Shown here: positions 8,416 through 16,942 of the stretch, piece by piece | Layout: the number at the start of each line of letters is the position of its first letter | Position numbering within the stretch: the first letter of the stretch is position 1 | Source: JBGTLU01 sp041743935 | GTDB taxonomy: Bacteria > Bacteroidota > Bacteroidia > Sphingobacteriales > Sphingobacteriaceae | Direction: 5' to 3' | Length of the DNA: 38,541 nt | Assembly: GCA_041743935.1 (NCBI GenBank) | Contig: JBGTLU010000060.1 | Location: forward strand, 1-38,541 | Translations under genes and position numbers: made by a program | Notes under the pieces: generated by a model | What the model was told of the DNA's origin: nothing | What the model saw: only the letters and a program-made list of their open reading frames with translations | Database searches by the model: none

Positions 8416-8820
8416 ATGAAGAAAGATTTACCCGAAAATAAAGTTGAGAATATTGCAATAGCCGTTGTTTTGGAAGAAGAAAATCCTACATCCAAAATTT
8501 ATAAAGTTTACCTACTGAATTTAAAAAATATCCCAATAGATACCGTTTTAGTTAGCTCCAGAGGCTATGGGTTAAAAGACGGAAAAGAAGTGAAAACTTC
8601 TATTCTTAGACACATGATAGGCACAATAGAAGCCAATGATTATGCCATGATAGAAATTATTGATGAACAAGTTTTTGGACTAAATAATGAGTATTGGCTT
8701 AGTTATTACGTTGGTAAAGAAATATTTGATAAAAAATTCATTTTTCTCCCCGAAAGTATCATCGAATCTAATTTTATTAAAATACCTATACTCAATAAAC
8801 CTGGAGTGATGATAAGTTAA
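8416..8820 (+). CDS. Conserved hypothetical protein (134 aa) downstream of topA
   Basis: A small soluble protein with no signal peptide or membrane segment. It alternates short hydrophobic beta-like strands (IAIAVVLEEE, KVYLLNLKNIPIDTVLVSS, YWLSYYVGKEIFDKKFIFLP), suggesting a beta-rich fold, and ends in a proline-containing tail. I do not recognise a named domain or catalytic motif. It begins 14 nt after topA on the same strand, so co-transcription is likely, and its codon usage looks like its neighbours'. I recall similar small proteins in this phylum but cannot name a function. Confidence 0.75.
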   Translation: MKKDLPENKVENIAIAVVLEEENPTSKIYKVYLLNLKNIPIDTVLVSSRGYGLKDGKEVKTSILRHMIGTIEANDYAMIEIIDEQVFGLNNEYWLSYYVGKEIFDKKFIFLPESIIESNFIKIPILNKPGVMIS

Positions 8821-8946
8821 TCTTATAAAACTTCACATTTAATTTGTTGTTGGCAGTTAGCTGTTAACTAATGACACACTCCAACTATATATAAATCATT
8901 TATCAATCTATCACATTATCACTTTATATCATTCAACAGCCTTATT

Positions 8947-10581
8947 TTAAGTCTGAATTACTCCCACGCTGAACTCTTTGGTTATGGGTGCATGGTTGGC
9001 TGCTTCAATTCCCATCGATATTACTTTTCGGGTTTCTAGCGGATCAATCACACCATCTACCCAAAGCCTAGCGGCAGCATAATACGGAGATAATTGTTCA
9101 GTATATCTATCGGTAATGTTTTTCAATAATTCAGCCTCACGCTCTGGAGTAATGGTTTCTCCTTTGGTTTTTAACGAAGCTTGCTCTATTTGCAATAACG
9201 TTTTAGAAGCAGAACCACCGCTCATAACAGCAATTTGTGCACTTGGCCATGCATATATTAATCGGGGGTCGTAGGCTTTGCCACACATGGCATAGTTTCC
9301 GGCACCGTAGGAGTTGCCAATTACAATGGTAAATTTTGGAACGATGGAGTTAGCTACCGCATTCACCATTTTAGCTCCATCTTTAATAATTCCACCGTGC
9401 TCTGAGCGTGAGCCTACCATAAATCCAGTAACATCCTGCAGAAAGACCAAAGGGATTCTTTTTTGGTTGCAATTCATAATAAATCGGGTGGCTTTATCGG
9501 CAGAATCGGAATAAATAACACCGCCAAATTGCATTTCGCCTTTTTTACTTTTTACCACCTTGCGCTGATTTGCAACTATGCCAACTGCCCAGCCATCTAT
9601 TCTTCCAATACCACAAATAATGGATTTGCCATACAAGGCTTTGTATTCTTCAAAATCCGAATTATCTACCAAACGGTGAATAATTTCGAGCATATCGTAT
9701 TGTTTTTCTCTATTATCAGGCAAAATACCATAAATATCATTGGGCTCTTTCTTAGGAGCGATGGATTTAGTTCTGCTAAAACCAGCTGTTGGGCGTGCAC
9801 CCAATTTATCCATGATGTTTCGGATAGAATCCAAACATGCCTTATCGTTGGGATGTTTATAATCGGTTACTCCCGATATTTCGCAGTGGGTGGTAGCTCC
9901 GCCTAAGGTTTCGTTATCTATGTCTTCGCCTACGGCAGATTTCACCAAATATGAACCAGCCAAGAATACCGAGCCGGTACCATCCACAATCATAGCTTCA
10001 TCACTCATGATAGGTAAATAGGCGCCTCCTGCTACGCAACTACCCATGATAGCAGCTATTTGCACAATACCCATACTACTCATGATGGCGTTATTCCTAA
10101 AAATACGTCCGAAATGCTCTTTATCCGGGAAAATTTCATCTTGCATGGGTAAGAAAACGCCAGCGCTATCTACTAAATAAATAATTGGGATTCGGTTTTC
10201 CATGGCAATTTCTTGCGCACGTAAATTCTTTTTTGCGGTAATAGGGAACCAAGCACCTGCTTTTACAGTGGCATCATTTGCAACAATTACACATTGTCTG
10301 CCCGAAACATAACCAATACCAGTTACTACTCCGGCAGATGGGCATCCACCGTATTCCTGATACATGCCATCTGCCACAAAAGTTCCCACCTCTAAAAAGG
10401 TAGAATTTTTATCGATTAGATATTCAATTCGTTCACGTGCTAGTAATTTGCCTTTTTCTTTTTGTTTGGCCGCTGCTTTTTCTCCTCCACCTAAATAAAC
10501 TTTATTTAATTTATTTTTAAGTTGATCTACTAATAATTTATTTACGTCTTCGTTTTTATTGAATTGAATATCTTGCGTCAT
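8947..10581 (-). CDS. Acyl-CoA carboxylase, carboxyltransferase (beta) subunit
   Basis: A biotin-dependent carboxyltransferase of the methylcrotonyl/propionyl-CoA carboxylase class, moving CO2 from carboxybiotin to an acyl-CoA. At 544 aa it spans both crotonase-like halves. The N-terminal half has GKLLARERIEYLID, IYLVDSAGVFLPMQDE and the oxyanion region GSCVAGGAYLP; the C-terminal half has VFLQDVTGFMVG and IGNSYGAGNYAMCGKAY. The DSAGVFLP block and overall length suggest the methylcrotonyl-CoA (leucine breakdown) branch, but geranyl- or propionyl-CoA cannot be excluded. No biotin carboxylase or carrier partner is adjacent; the accC at 35523 belongs to the acetyl-CoA enzyme. The start ATG has 54 nt before the guaB stop on the same strand. 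Confidence 0.93.
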   Translation of the reverse strand: MTQDIQFNKNEDVNKLLVDQLKNKLNKVYLGGGEKAAAKQKEKGKLLARERIEYLIDKNSTFLEVGTFVADGMYQEYGGCPSAGVVTGIGYVSGRQCVIVANDATVKAGAWFPITAKKNLRAQEIAMENRIPIIYLVDSAGVFLPMQDEIFPDKEHFGRIFRNNAIMSSMGIVQIAAIMGSCVAGGAYLPIMSDEAMIVDGTGSVFLAGSYLVKSAVGEDIDNETLGGATTHCEISGVTDYKHPNDKACLDSIRNIMDKLGARPTAGFSRTKSIAPKKEPNDIYGILPDNREKQYDMLEIIHRLVDNSDFEEYKALYGKSIICGIGRIDGWAVGIVANQRKVVKSKKGEMQFGGVIYSDSADKATRFIMNCNQKRIPLVFLQDVTGFMVGSRSEHGGIIKDGAKMVNAVANSIVPKFTIVIGNSYGAGNYAMCGKAYDPRLIYAWPSAQIAVMSGGSASKTLLQIEQASLKTKGETITPEREAELLKNITDRYTEQLSPYYAAARLWVDGVIDPLETRKVISMGIEAANHAPITKEFSVGVIQT

Positions 10582-10635
10582 GTTTCTTTTTATGTGAAAG
10601 CGAAAATAGGGAAATCGCTCTTTATTTTTTAAGGA

Positions 10636-12105
10636 TTATCGAGTATAATTTGGAGCTTCTTTGGTAATGGTAATATCATGCGGATGGCTCTCGCGAAGTC
10701 CGGCTCCGGTAATTCTTACAAAACGTGCTTTTTGTAAATCTGGGATAGTGGCTGCTCCGCAGTACCCCATACCGGCACGCAATCCGCCAACGAATTGTTG
10801 CATTACTTCTGCCAAAGTGCCTTTAAATGGTACACGGCCCACAATGCCCTCGGGCACTAATTTTTTAATATCATCTTCGGCATCTTGGAAATAACGGTCT
10901 TTTGAACCTTGTTCCATGGCTTCTAATGAACCCATTCCACGATATGATTTAAATTTTCTTCCTTCATAAATAATGGTTTCGCCTGGACTTTCTTCTACAC
11001 CAGCAAACAATGAACCTGCCATCACTGAACTTGCTCCGGCTGCTATGGCTTTTGGGATATCTCCGGTGTGTTTAATTCCGCCATCGGCAATAACCGGAAC
11101 ACCAGTTCCTTTTAATGCTTCTGCAGCTTCGTAAACGGCATATAATTGCGGAACTCCAACTCCTGCAATTATTCTGGTTGTACATATAGATCCGGGTCCA
11201 ATTCCTACTTTAACGGCATCTGCTCCGGCATCAGCTAGGGCTTTGGCTCCTGCACCTGTGCCTACGTTTCCAGCAATAATTTGTAAGTCCGGAAATTGTT
11301 TTTTTACTTTCTTTAGTTGATCAATTACGCCTTTAGAATGCCCGTGTGCTGTATCAATGGCAATAACATCTACTCCAGAAGCAACCAAAGCAGTTACTCT
11401 TTCCATGGTATCGGGAGTAACGCCTACCGCTGCGCCAACACGTAATCTGCCTAATTCATCTTTACATGCTTTAGGGAAGGCTTTAAATTTTTGTATGTCT
11501 TTAAACGTGATTAATCCGGCTAATTTTCCTGCTTTGTTTACTACAGGTAGTTTTTCGATTTTATGCATTTGCAAAATTTCTTCTGCTTTTCTCAAATCGG
11601 TTCCTTCGGGAGCGGTAACTAAGTTTTCACTGGTCATAACTTCTCTTACCGGTTTATTTACATCTTTCTGAAAACGTATATCTCGGTTGGTTATAATGCC
11701 AAGCAATACTTTATCATCAGAAATGATAGGAATTCCACCAATTTTATATTCTTTCATGATGGCTAGTGCATCTTTCACCAACGAATCAATAGTTAGGGTA
11801 ACTGGGTCTTGGATCATGCCACTTTCTGAGCGTTTAACCCTCCGAACTTCTTCGGCTTGACGTTCAATGGTCATGTTTTTATGCAAAATGCCAATACCAC
11901 CAGCTTGCGCAATGGCAATAGCCAAAGCAGATTCTGTAACGGTATCCATTGCTGCCGAAATGATGGGCACATTGATGGTAATTTTCTTAGTTAGAAAGGT
12001 TTGTGTGTTTACTTCGCGTGGTAATACTTCTGAATAATTGGGGATTAGAAGTACGTCGTCGTAGGTTAAACCTTCGGAAATAAATTTGTTGGGATCTAGT
12101 TGCAT
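10636..12105 (-). CDS. guaB: Inosine-5'-monophosphate dehydrogenase
   Basis: Oxidises IMP to XMP with NAD+, the committed step of GMP synthesis. The start is placed at 12105 (MQLDPNKFISEGLTYDDVLL, 489 aa), the usual family N-terminus; a longer ORF adds 11 residues not expected in the family. A regulatory pair of CBS domains occupies roughly residues 97-205. The catalytic loop GIGPGSICTTR holds the nucleophile C308, the flap is YRGMGS (388-393), and GRVPFKG (423-429) carries the catalytic arginine region. It lies 128 bp downstream of dprA on the same strand and 54 bp upstream of the carboxylase gene, so it may have its own promoter or read-through. Confidence 0.98.
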   Translation of the reverse strand: MQLDPNKFISEGLTYDDVLLIPNYSEVLPREVNTQTFLTKKITINVPIISAAMDTVTESALAIAIAQAGGIGILHKNMTIERQAEEVRRVKRSESGMIQDPVTLTIDSLVKDALAIMKEYKIGGIPIISDDKVLLGIITNRDIRFQKDVNKPVREVMTSENLVTAPEGTDLRKAEEILQMHKIEKLPVVNKAGKLAGLITFKDIQKFKAFPKACKDELGRLRVGAAVGVTPDTMERVTALVASGVDVIAIDTAHGHSKGVIDQLKKVKKQFPDLQIIAGNVGTGAGAKALADAGADAVKVGIGPGSICTTRIIAGVGVPQLYAVYEAAEALKGTGVPVIADGGIKHTGDIPKAIAAGASSVMAGSLFAGVEESPGETIIYEGRKFKSYRGMGSLEAMEQGSKDRYFQDAEDDIKKLVPEGIVGRVPFKGTLAEVMQQFVGGLRAGMGYCGAATIPDLQKARFVRITGAGLRESHPHDITITKEAPNYTR

Positions 12106-12232
12106 GGCAAATAAATTAGGAGCTTTTATTTGCCGCACAAAGATAGGTTGTGCAATTGATATTGAGAAATGTTTTTTTGAGGGAAGGTTAGAGTGTTTAG
12201 TAAGGTTAGATTACGAACCACTAATCACTCAC

Positions 12233-13327
12233 TCATCCAATTAATTTATAAACTTTACCAGGTAATGATTTTATCACCATTTTAAACTCTAAACTTAATA
12301 ACAGTGCAGCTAGTTTGCTTTGAGTAAATCCGGAGGAATAAACTAAATCGTCGATATGAGTGGTTTCAGATGATTTCAGAATATCCAATAATTGATGTTC
12401 TTCTGTACTTAAATCTGCAAATAGTTTTACCTGCGGATTTTTGCTCAGTTTTTCTTGTTCCCAACCCATCATCTCAATAAAATGAGAAGCAGAATTAATT
12501 AATGCTGCTTTGTTTCTGCGAATCATTTCATTACAACCAACGGAATACTCATCGGTTATTCTTCCCGGAAATGCAAATACATCCCGGTTATACGAATTGG
12601 CAATTTCGGCAGTAATTAATGCTCCTCCTGTAATTTGGCCTTCTACTACAATGGTTGCATCGGCTAAACCGGCAATAATTCGGTTTCGTTTCGGAAAATT
12701 TTCTCTATCCGGATTAGTCTGACTAATAAATTCGGTAATTAAACCTCCATTTTCTACCATTTTTTCAGCAACTGGGCGATGTGCCGACGGGTATATTCTA
12801 TCTAATCCATGGCCTAAAACCCCTATGGTAGGGAGGCTATTTTTAAGGGCTTCCTTGTGTGAGCATATATCAATTCCATACGCCAAGCCACTAACAATGA
12901 GTACGTTTAATATTGATAATTCAGCAATAAAATCAGCACAAATTTGTTTGCCATAATCGGTTGCTTTTCTAGTACCAATTATGCTAATCATTCGTGTGTG
13001 ATTTAAATCTGCATTTCCTTTATAGTAAAGTAAAGCAGGACTATCGTTACATTCTTTTAATCGTTTCGGATAACTTTTATCGGTAAAAAAATGGGTAGTT
13101 ATTTTATGCTTTTCGATGAATTTAATTTCTTGTTCGGCCCGTTTTAATACCGTAATGTTTAGTACTTCTTCGGCTATTTTATTCCCAATGCCTGGTATTT
13201 TTAAAAGTTTAGATTTTGGTTGATGGAAAACTGCTTCGGCACTACCGCAGTAGCTAATTAAATTGCGAATCAACAGATCGCCCACCCCCGGAATGAGGGT
13301 TAAACCAATTTGATGAAGTAATGACAT
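12233..13327 (-). CDS. dprA: DNA-processing protein DprA (Smf)
   Basis: Binds incoming single-stranded DNA and loads RecA during natural transformation. In 364 aa it has an N-terminal helix-hairpin-helix region (LTLIPGVGDLLIRNL, LLKIPGIGNKIAEEVL), the central Rossmann-like DprA domain (ISIIGTRKATDYG, VSGLAYGIDICSHKEAL, NRIIAGLADATIVVEG), and a C-terminal winged-helix (DTT) domain after about residue 300. This is the full three-part architecture. It is the last gene of the GT2-sigma-rsmG-dprA cluster, starting 4 nt after the rsmG stop. No other competence gene is visible. Confidence 0.96.
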   Translation of the reverse strand: MSLLHQIGLTLIPGVGDLLIRNLISYCGSAEAVFHQPKSKLLKIPGIGNKIAEEVLNITVLKRAEQEIKFIEKHKITTHFFTDKSYPKRLKECNDSPALLYYKGNADLNHTRMISIIGTRKATDYGKQICADFIAELSILNVLIVSGLAYGIDICSHKEALKNSLPTIGVLGHGLDRIYPSAHRPVAEKMVENGGLITEFISQTNPDRENFPKRNRIIAGLADATIVVEGQITGGALITAEIANSYNRDVFAFPGRITDEYSVGCNEMIRRNKAALINSASHFIEMMGWEQEKLSKNPQVKLFADLSTEEHQLLDILKSSETTHIDDLVYSSGFTQSKLAALLLSLEFKMVIKSLPGKVYKLIG

Positions 13328-13331
13328 ACTA

Positions 13332-13955
13332 CTAATTTACAGCAATATGCAAAACAAATTTTGTTTCGAAAAAAGGTTCGGTAAAATAGGATGGTATAGG
13401 ATAAGATTTGCAAGGCAGATTAAGTTCGTGAATTTCAGCCTTTAGATCTCCTCCCTTCAAATAAAGGATACCATTTTTTAGGTCGTTATTTTTGACTTTA
13501 TTAAATTTATGTTTTACCCAAGGATAAAAATCAACCAGTTTGGTAACTGCTCTGGATACTACAAAATCAAATTTTTGTGTTAAATCTTCGGCTCGGCAAT
13601 GTTTAGTATTAACGTTTTTTAGTTGTAAGGCAGTTGCTATTTCATTTACCACTTTTATTTTTTTACCGATGGAGTCAACCAATAAAAACTGGCTATCCGG
13701 AAACAAAATGGCTAAAGGAATACCCGGAAAACCACCACCTGTTCCCACATCTAAAATACTTGTATTTGGTTTAAATTGAATAACTTTTGCTATTGCTAAC
13801 GAATGTAAAACATGGCGCTCGTAGAAATGGTCCATGTCTTTTCTTGAAATAACGTTTATTTGTGCATTCCAATAGGAATATAACCCATGTAATTGCTCTA
13901 GTTGTGCTAGTTGATTATCGGTTAAATTAGGGAAATAATTACCAATTAAATGCAC
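13332..13955 (-). CDS. rsmG: 16S rRNA (guanine-527-N7)-methyltransferase
   Basis: Transfers a methyl group from SAM to N7 of G527 in the 16S rRNA 530 loop. The 207-aa product has the SAM motif ILDVGTGGGFPGIPLA (residues 67-82) and the NVISRKD-ERHVLHS block typical of RsmG/GidB. The start is GTG at 13953-13955, directly after the TAA of the sigma gene; there is no ATG near it, and the next in-frame ATG is about 40 residues in and would remove conserved sequence. The abutting stop and GTG suggest re-initiation from the upstream gene. dprA follows after 4 nt. Confidence 0.96.
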   Translation of the reverse strand: MHLIGNYFPNLTDNQLAQLEQLHGLYSYWNAQINVISRKDMDHFYERHVLHSLAIAKVIQFKPNTSILDVGTGGGFPGIPLAILFPDSQFLLVDSIGKKIKVVNEIATALQLKNVNTKHCRAEDLTQKFDFVVSRAVTKLVDFYPWVKHKFNKVKNNDLKNGILYLKGGDLKAEIHELNLPCKSYPIPSYFTEPFFETKFVLHIAVN

Positions 13956-14564
13956 TTAAAGGTGAGATTTAGATTTTCGTAAAATGTTGTATAATAAATC
14001 TCGAGCTCTAAATAATTGCGCTTTAACGGTACCTAATGGTAAACCTAATTGCTCGGATATTTCTTCATACGATAATTCATCAAAATAGCGCAGAATAATT
14101 AGTTTTTTGTAACGAGGCGATAATTTATCTACAATATCTTTCAATAAAATAGCTTTCTGTTTTTTTATCAATCCTTCTTCGGGGTCTAGTTCATTTCCGG
14201 CAATATCAATTTTCATCCCTTCTTCTCCGTCTTCTCCACCAATGGGTTTATCTATAGATACTAAGTTTAATTTTTTCTTTCGGATAAAATCAATACAATT
14301 ATTGGTGCCAATTCTAAAAAGCCAAGTGCTAAAAGCAAAGTCCGGACGATATTTCTCTAAATTCATGAATGCTTTTCCGAACGTTTCAATAGTTAAATCA
14401 TTCGCGTCTTCTTTATTATTTACCATTTTTAATAGCATAAAATAAATAGAATCGCGGTAACGAGCCATTAGCTGTCCGTATGCTTTCTGATCACCGGACA
14501 TAGCAAGTTGTACTAGGGCATAGTCATCTTTTGCTTTGTCAGAAAAGTTTGGATTTATCTCCAT
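13956..14564 (-). CDS. RNA polymerase sigma factor, ECF (sigma-70) family
   Basis: A 202-aa group IV sigma factor. Region 2 spans roughly residues 20-95 (AYGQLMARYRDSIYFMLLKM, then FSTWLFRIGTNNCIDFIRKKK) and region 4 roughly 135-195 (LSPRYKKLIILRYFDELSYEEIS with the HTH LGLPLGTVKAQLFRARDLL). A charged linker joins them. The ATG overlaps the end of the upstream GT2 gene by about 10 nt, and the stop abuts the GTG of rsmG. No anti-sigma factor or FecR-like gene is adjacent, so it may be constitutive or regulated at a distance; targets are unknown. Confidence 0.95.
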   Translation of the reverse strand: MEINPNFSDKAKDDYALVQLAMSGDQKAYGQLMARYRDSIYFMLLKMVNNKEDANDLTIETFGKAFMNLEKYRPDFAFSTWLFRIGTNNCIDFIRKKKLNLVSIDKPIGGEDGEEGMKIDIAGNELDPEEGLIKKQKAILLKDIVDKLSPRYKKLIILRYFDELSYEEISEQLGLPLGTVKAQLFRARDLLYNILRKSKSHL

Positions 14565-15670
14565 TTAACTTTGGTAGGTGCCGGTTTTATTAAAAACAGT
14601 ATAATGAGGTAAAAATGGTAAATAATATCTAAAAAGAGAACATACGGCCATAAATCTGCCGAAGATAATTTATTGGATGCTTTGTATATGATGATGTATT
14701 GTACTATAAGTCGGATAGCAAAAAATGCTACAATTAACTCTATGCTAAAGTTTATAGAAATTAGCGCTGCAAAAGTTGCATAAAATAGTATTCCACTAAG
14801 CACACATAAACCTATTAACCTTTTGTGCACAGCTTTATAAATTTTACCAACGCTTATGTGCCTACATTTTTGATTAATCCAATCAGAAAATGTTGTTTTT
14901 GGTTCGCTAAATACATGAGCATCAGGGTGTATTTGAATTTGAGTATTGGTAGAAGTTGCCGTTTGGTTTATAAATAAATCATCATCACCAGATGGTAAAT
15001 GCATGTGCGAAGCAAAACCCTTATTTGCAAAAAATAGACTTTTTTTATACGATAAATTTCTTCCTACACCCATGTATGCCTGCTTATTAATGGCAAACGA
15101 CAGATAATTTAGGCCAACCATGAACGTTTCGAAACGAATAAAGAAGTTTAGGAAGCCGCTTTTTTTAAAATAAGGTGAAAATCCTAATACTATTTCTGTT
15201 TCTGGTTGATAAGCAGATTGCATTTGGTCTATCCAGGTAGGAGATGCAGGTTTACAATCGGCATCACTAAATAAAAGGATTTCGTTTTTTGCTGCTTTGA
15301 TTCCGAGGGTTAACGCAAATTTTTTCCCGTGTTTGTAACGTTCATGTTCTTCTATGTTTACTACTTTTAGTTTAGGGTATTTTTTTGCAAATGCTTCTAA
15401 AACATCTTTTGATTCATCGTATGAGCAATCGTTAACTACTACAACTTCAAACTCTTTATACTGTTGGTCCATCCAAAAAGGTAAAAAATTACGAATGTTT
15501 TCCACCTCATTTCTTGCACAAATAATTACACTAACGCCAGGTTTTTTAGTATTGGTAATTGGGGTTGTTTTATGTACTGCTACTCTACGATAATAGATGA
15601 GATAATATCCGCAGTTAATGATAAAACTAACAACAAATAAGGAAAACAGTACGACAGAGGTTTCGAGCAC
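14555..15670 (-). CDS. Membrane-bound family 2 glycosyltransferase
   Basis: A GT2 enzyme of 371 aa anchored in the inner membrane. An N-terminal membrane segment (about 5-27) is followed by the GT-A domain: VSVIICARNEVENI, VVVVNDCSYDES and the metal/nucleotide site FSDADCKP, then a GDDDLFINQ acidic motif and a conserved Q/R block (INQKCRHIS) comparable to the QxxRW acceptor motif. Three hydrophobic segments close the protein (about 285-365). It probably builds an envelope polysaccharide or glycolipid; donor and acceptor are unknown. It is the first gene of a minus-strand cluster and overlaps the sigma-factor start. Confidence 0.9.
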   Translation of the reverse strand: MLETSVVLFSLFVVSFIINCGYYLIYYRRVAVHKTTPITNTKKPGVSVIICARNEVENIRNFLPFWMDQQYKEFEVVVVNDCSYDESKDVLEAFAKKYPKLKVVNIEEHERYKHGKKFALTLGIKAAKNEILLFSDADCKPASPTWIDQMQSAYQPETEIVLGFSPYFKKSGFLNFFIRFETFMVGLNYLSFAINKQAYMGVGRNLSYKKSLFFANKGFASHMHLPSGDDDLFINQTATSTNTQIQIHPDAHVFSEPKTTFSDWINQKCRHISVGKIYKAVHKRLIGLCVLSGILFYATFAALISINFSIELIVAFFAIRLIVQYIIIYKASNKLSSADLWPYVLFLDIIYHFYLIILFLIKPAPTKVKWR

Positions 15671-15810
15671 AACAGATTTTGTATTTAATTACAAATAAAA
15701 CACTTTAAAAGATATACTTAAGGCATGTGGATAATTTTACCTGTTTATTCTGCAATACCCTGAATAACTTATGGAACAGAACTCTTAATTGATTTACTTT
15801 GCAAACGAAA

Positions 15811-16941
15811 ATGAAATTTACAGTAAGCACTAACGATACACAAACTAATGCAAGAGCAGGCATATTAGAAACTGCTCATGGGACGATTGAAACCCCAATC
15901 TTTATGCCTGTTGGCACTGCCGGTTCGGTAAAAGGAGTGCATCAGAACGAATTAAAAAAAGATATTAATGCTCAGATAATTTTAGGAAACACCTACCATC
16001 TTTATCTGAGACCAGGATTAGATATAATTGAAAAAGCTGGCGGTTTGCATCATTTCATTGGTTGGGATAAACCTATGTTGACCGATAGTGGTGGTTACCA
16101 AGTGTATTCTTTATCCGGAGTAAGAAAAATCAAAGAAGAGGGAGTTACTTTTAAATCTCATATCGATGGTTCTAAACACTTTTTTACACCGGAGAATGTA
16201 ATGGATACCCAACGTACAATTGGAGCAGACATTATCATGGCTTTTGATGAATGTACCCCATATCCATGTGATTATGGCTATGCAAGAAAATCCATGGACA
16301 TGACACATCGTTGGTTAAAACGTTGTTGTGATCGAATGGATAGCACTACTGGAAAATACGGATATGAACAAACTTTATTTCCGATAGTACAAGGCAGTAC
16401 ATATAAAGATTTACGCATACAATCTGCAGAAACCATCGCTGGTTATGAACGAGAAGGAAATGCCATTGGCGGATTATCTGTAGGTGAACCCGCAGAAGAT
16501 ATGTATACCATGACCGAAGTAGTTTGTGCCATTTTACCCAAAGAAAAACCACGTTACCTAATGGGAGTTGGCACACCAGTAAATATTTTAGAATGTATTG
16601 CCTTAGGGATAGATATGTTTGATTGTGTAATGCCCACACGTAATGCCCGTAACGGGATGTTGTTTACCCGTAATGGAATCATCAACATTAGAAATGAAAA
16701 GTGGAAAAATGATTTATCTGCTATTGACGAAGAAAGTGATTTATGGGTAGATAGAAATCATTCTAAAGCTTATTTGCGTCATTTAATTTACGCCAAAGAA
16801 ATGTTGGGGGCACAAATTGCTACCTTACACAATTTACATTTCTATTTGTGGTTAGTTAAAGAAGCACGCAAAAACATACTCAACGGCTCTTTTGCCGAAT
16901 GGAAAAATAAGATGGTAAAAATATTGGCACAACGCTTATAA
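15811..16941 (+). CDS. tgt: tRNA-guanine transglycosylase (queuine tRNA-ribosyltransferase)
   Basis: Exchanges guanine 34 of GU(N) anticodon tRNAs for preQ1 or queuine. Start at ATG 15811 (MKFTVSTNDTQ, 376 aa); the longer frame needs a TTG four codons earlier. Key motifs are TDSGGYQVYS (91-100, D92), FDECTPYP (D146), GGLSVGEP (220-227), and the nucleophile region FDCVMPTRNARNG (D271). The usual CxCxxC zinc triplet is absent: the aligned positions read ESDLWVDRN, giving S309, L311 and D314, although H340 of the zinc site is kept (see findings). The next gene begins one base after the stop. A TACTTTG near 15796 may be a -7 element. Confidence 0.96.
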   Translation: MKFTVSTNDTQTNARAGILETAHGTIETPIFMPVGTAGSVKGVHQNELKKDINAQIILGNTYHLYLRPGLDIIEKAGGLHHFIGWDKPMLTDSGGYQVYSLSGVRKIKEEGVTFKSHIDGSKHFFTPENVMDTQRTIGADIIMAFDECTPYPCDYGYARKSMDMTHRWLKRCCDRMDSTTGKYGYEQTLFPIVQGSTYKDLRIQSAETIAGYEREGNAIGGLSVGEPAEDMYTMTEVVCAILPKEKPRYLMGVGTPVNILECIALGIDMFDCVMPTRNARNGMLFTRNGIINIRNEKWKNDLSAIDEESDLWVDRNHSKAYLRHLIYAKEMLGAQIATLHNLHFYLWLVKEARKNILNGSFAEWKNKMVKILAQRL

Positions 16942-16942
16942 G

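Noticed and set aside
8821..8946. Terminator AGTTA-GCTGT-TAACT between the 134-aa gene and the carboxylase gene
   Set aside because: The stem is only 5 AT-rich bases and no T-run follows; support is too weak to list as a feature.
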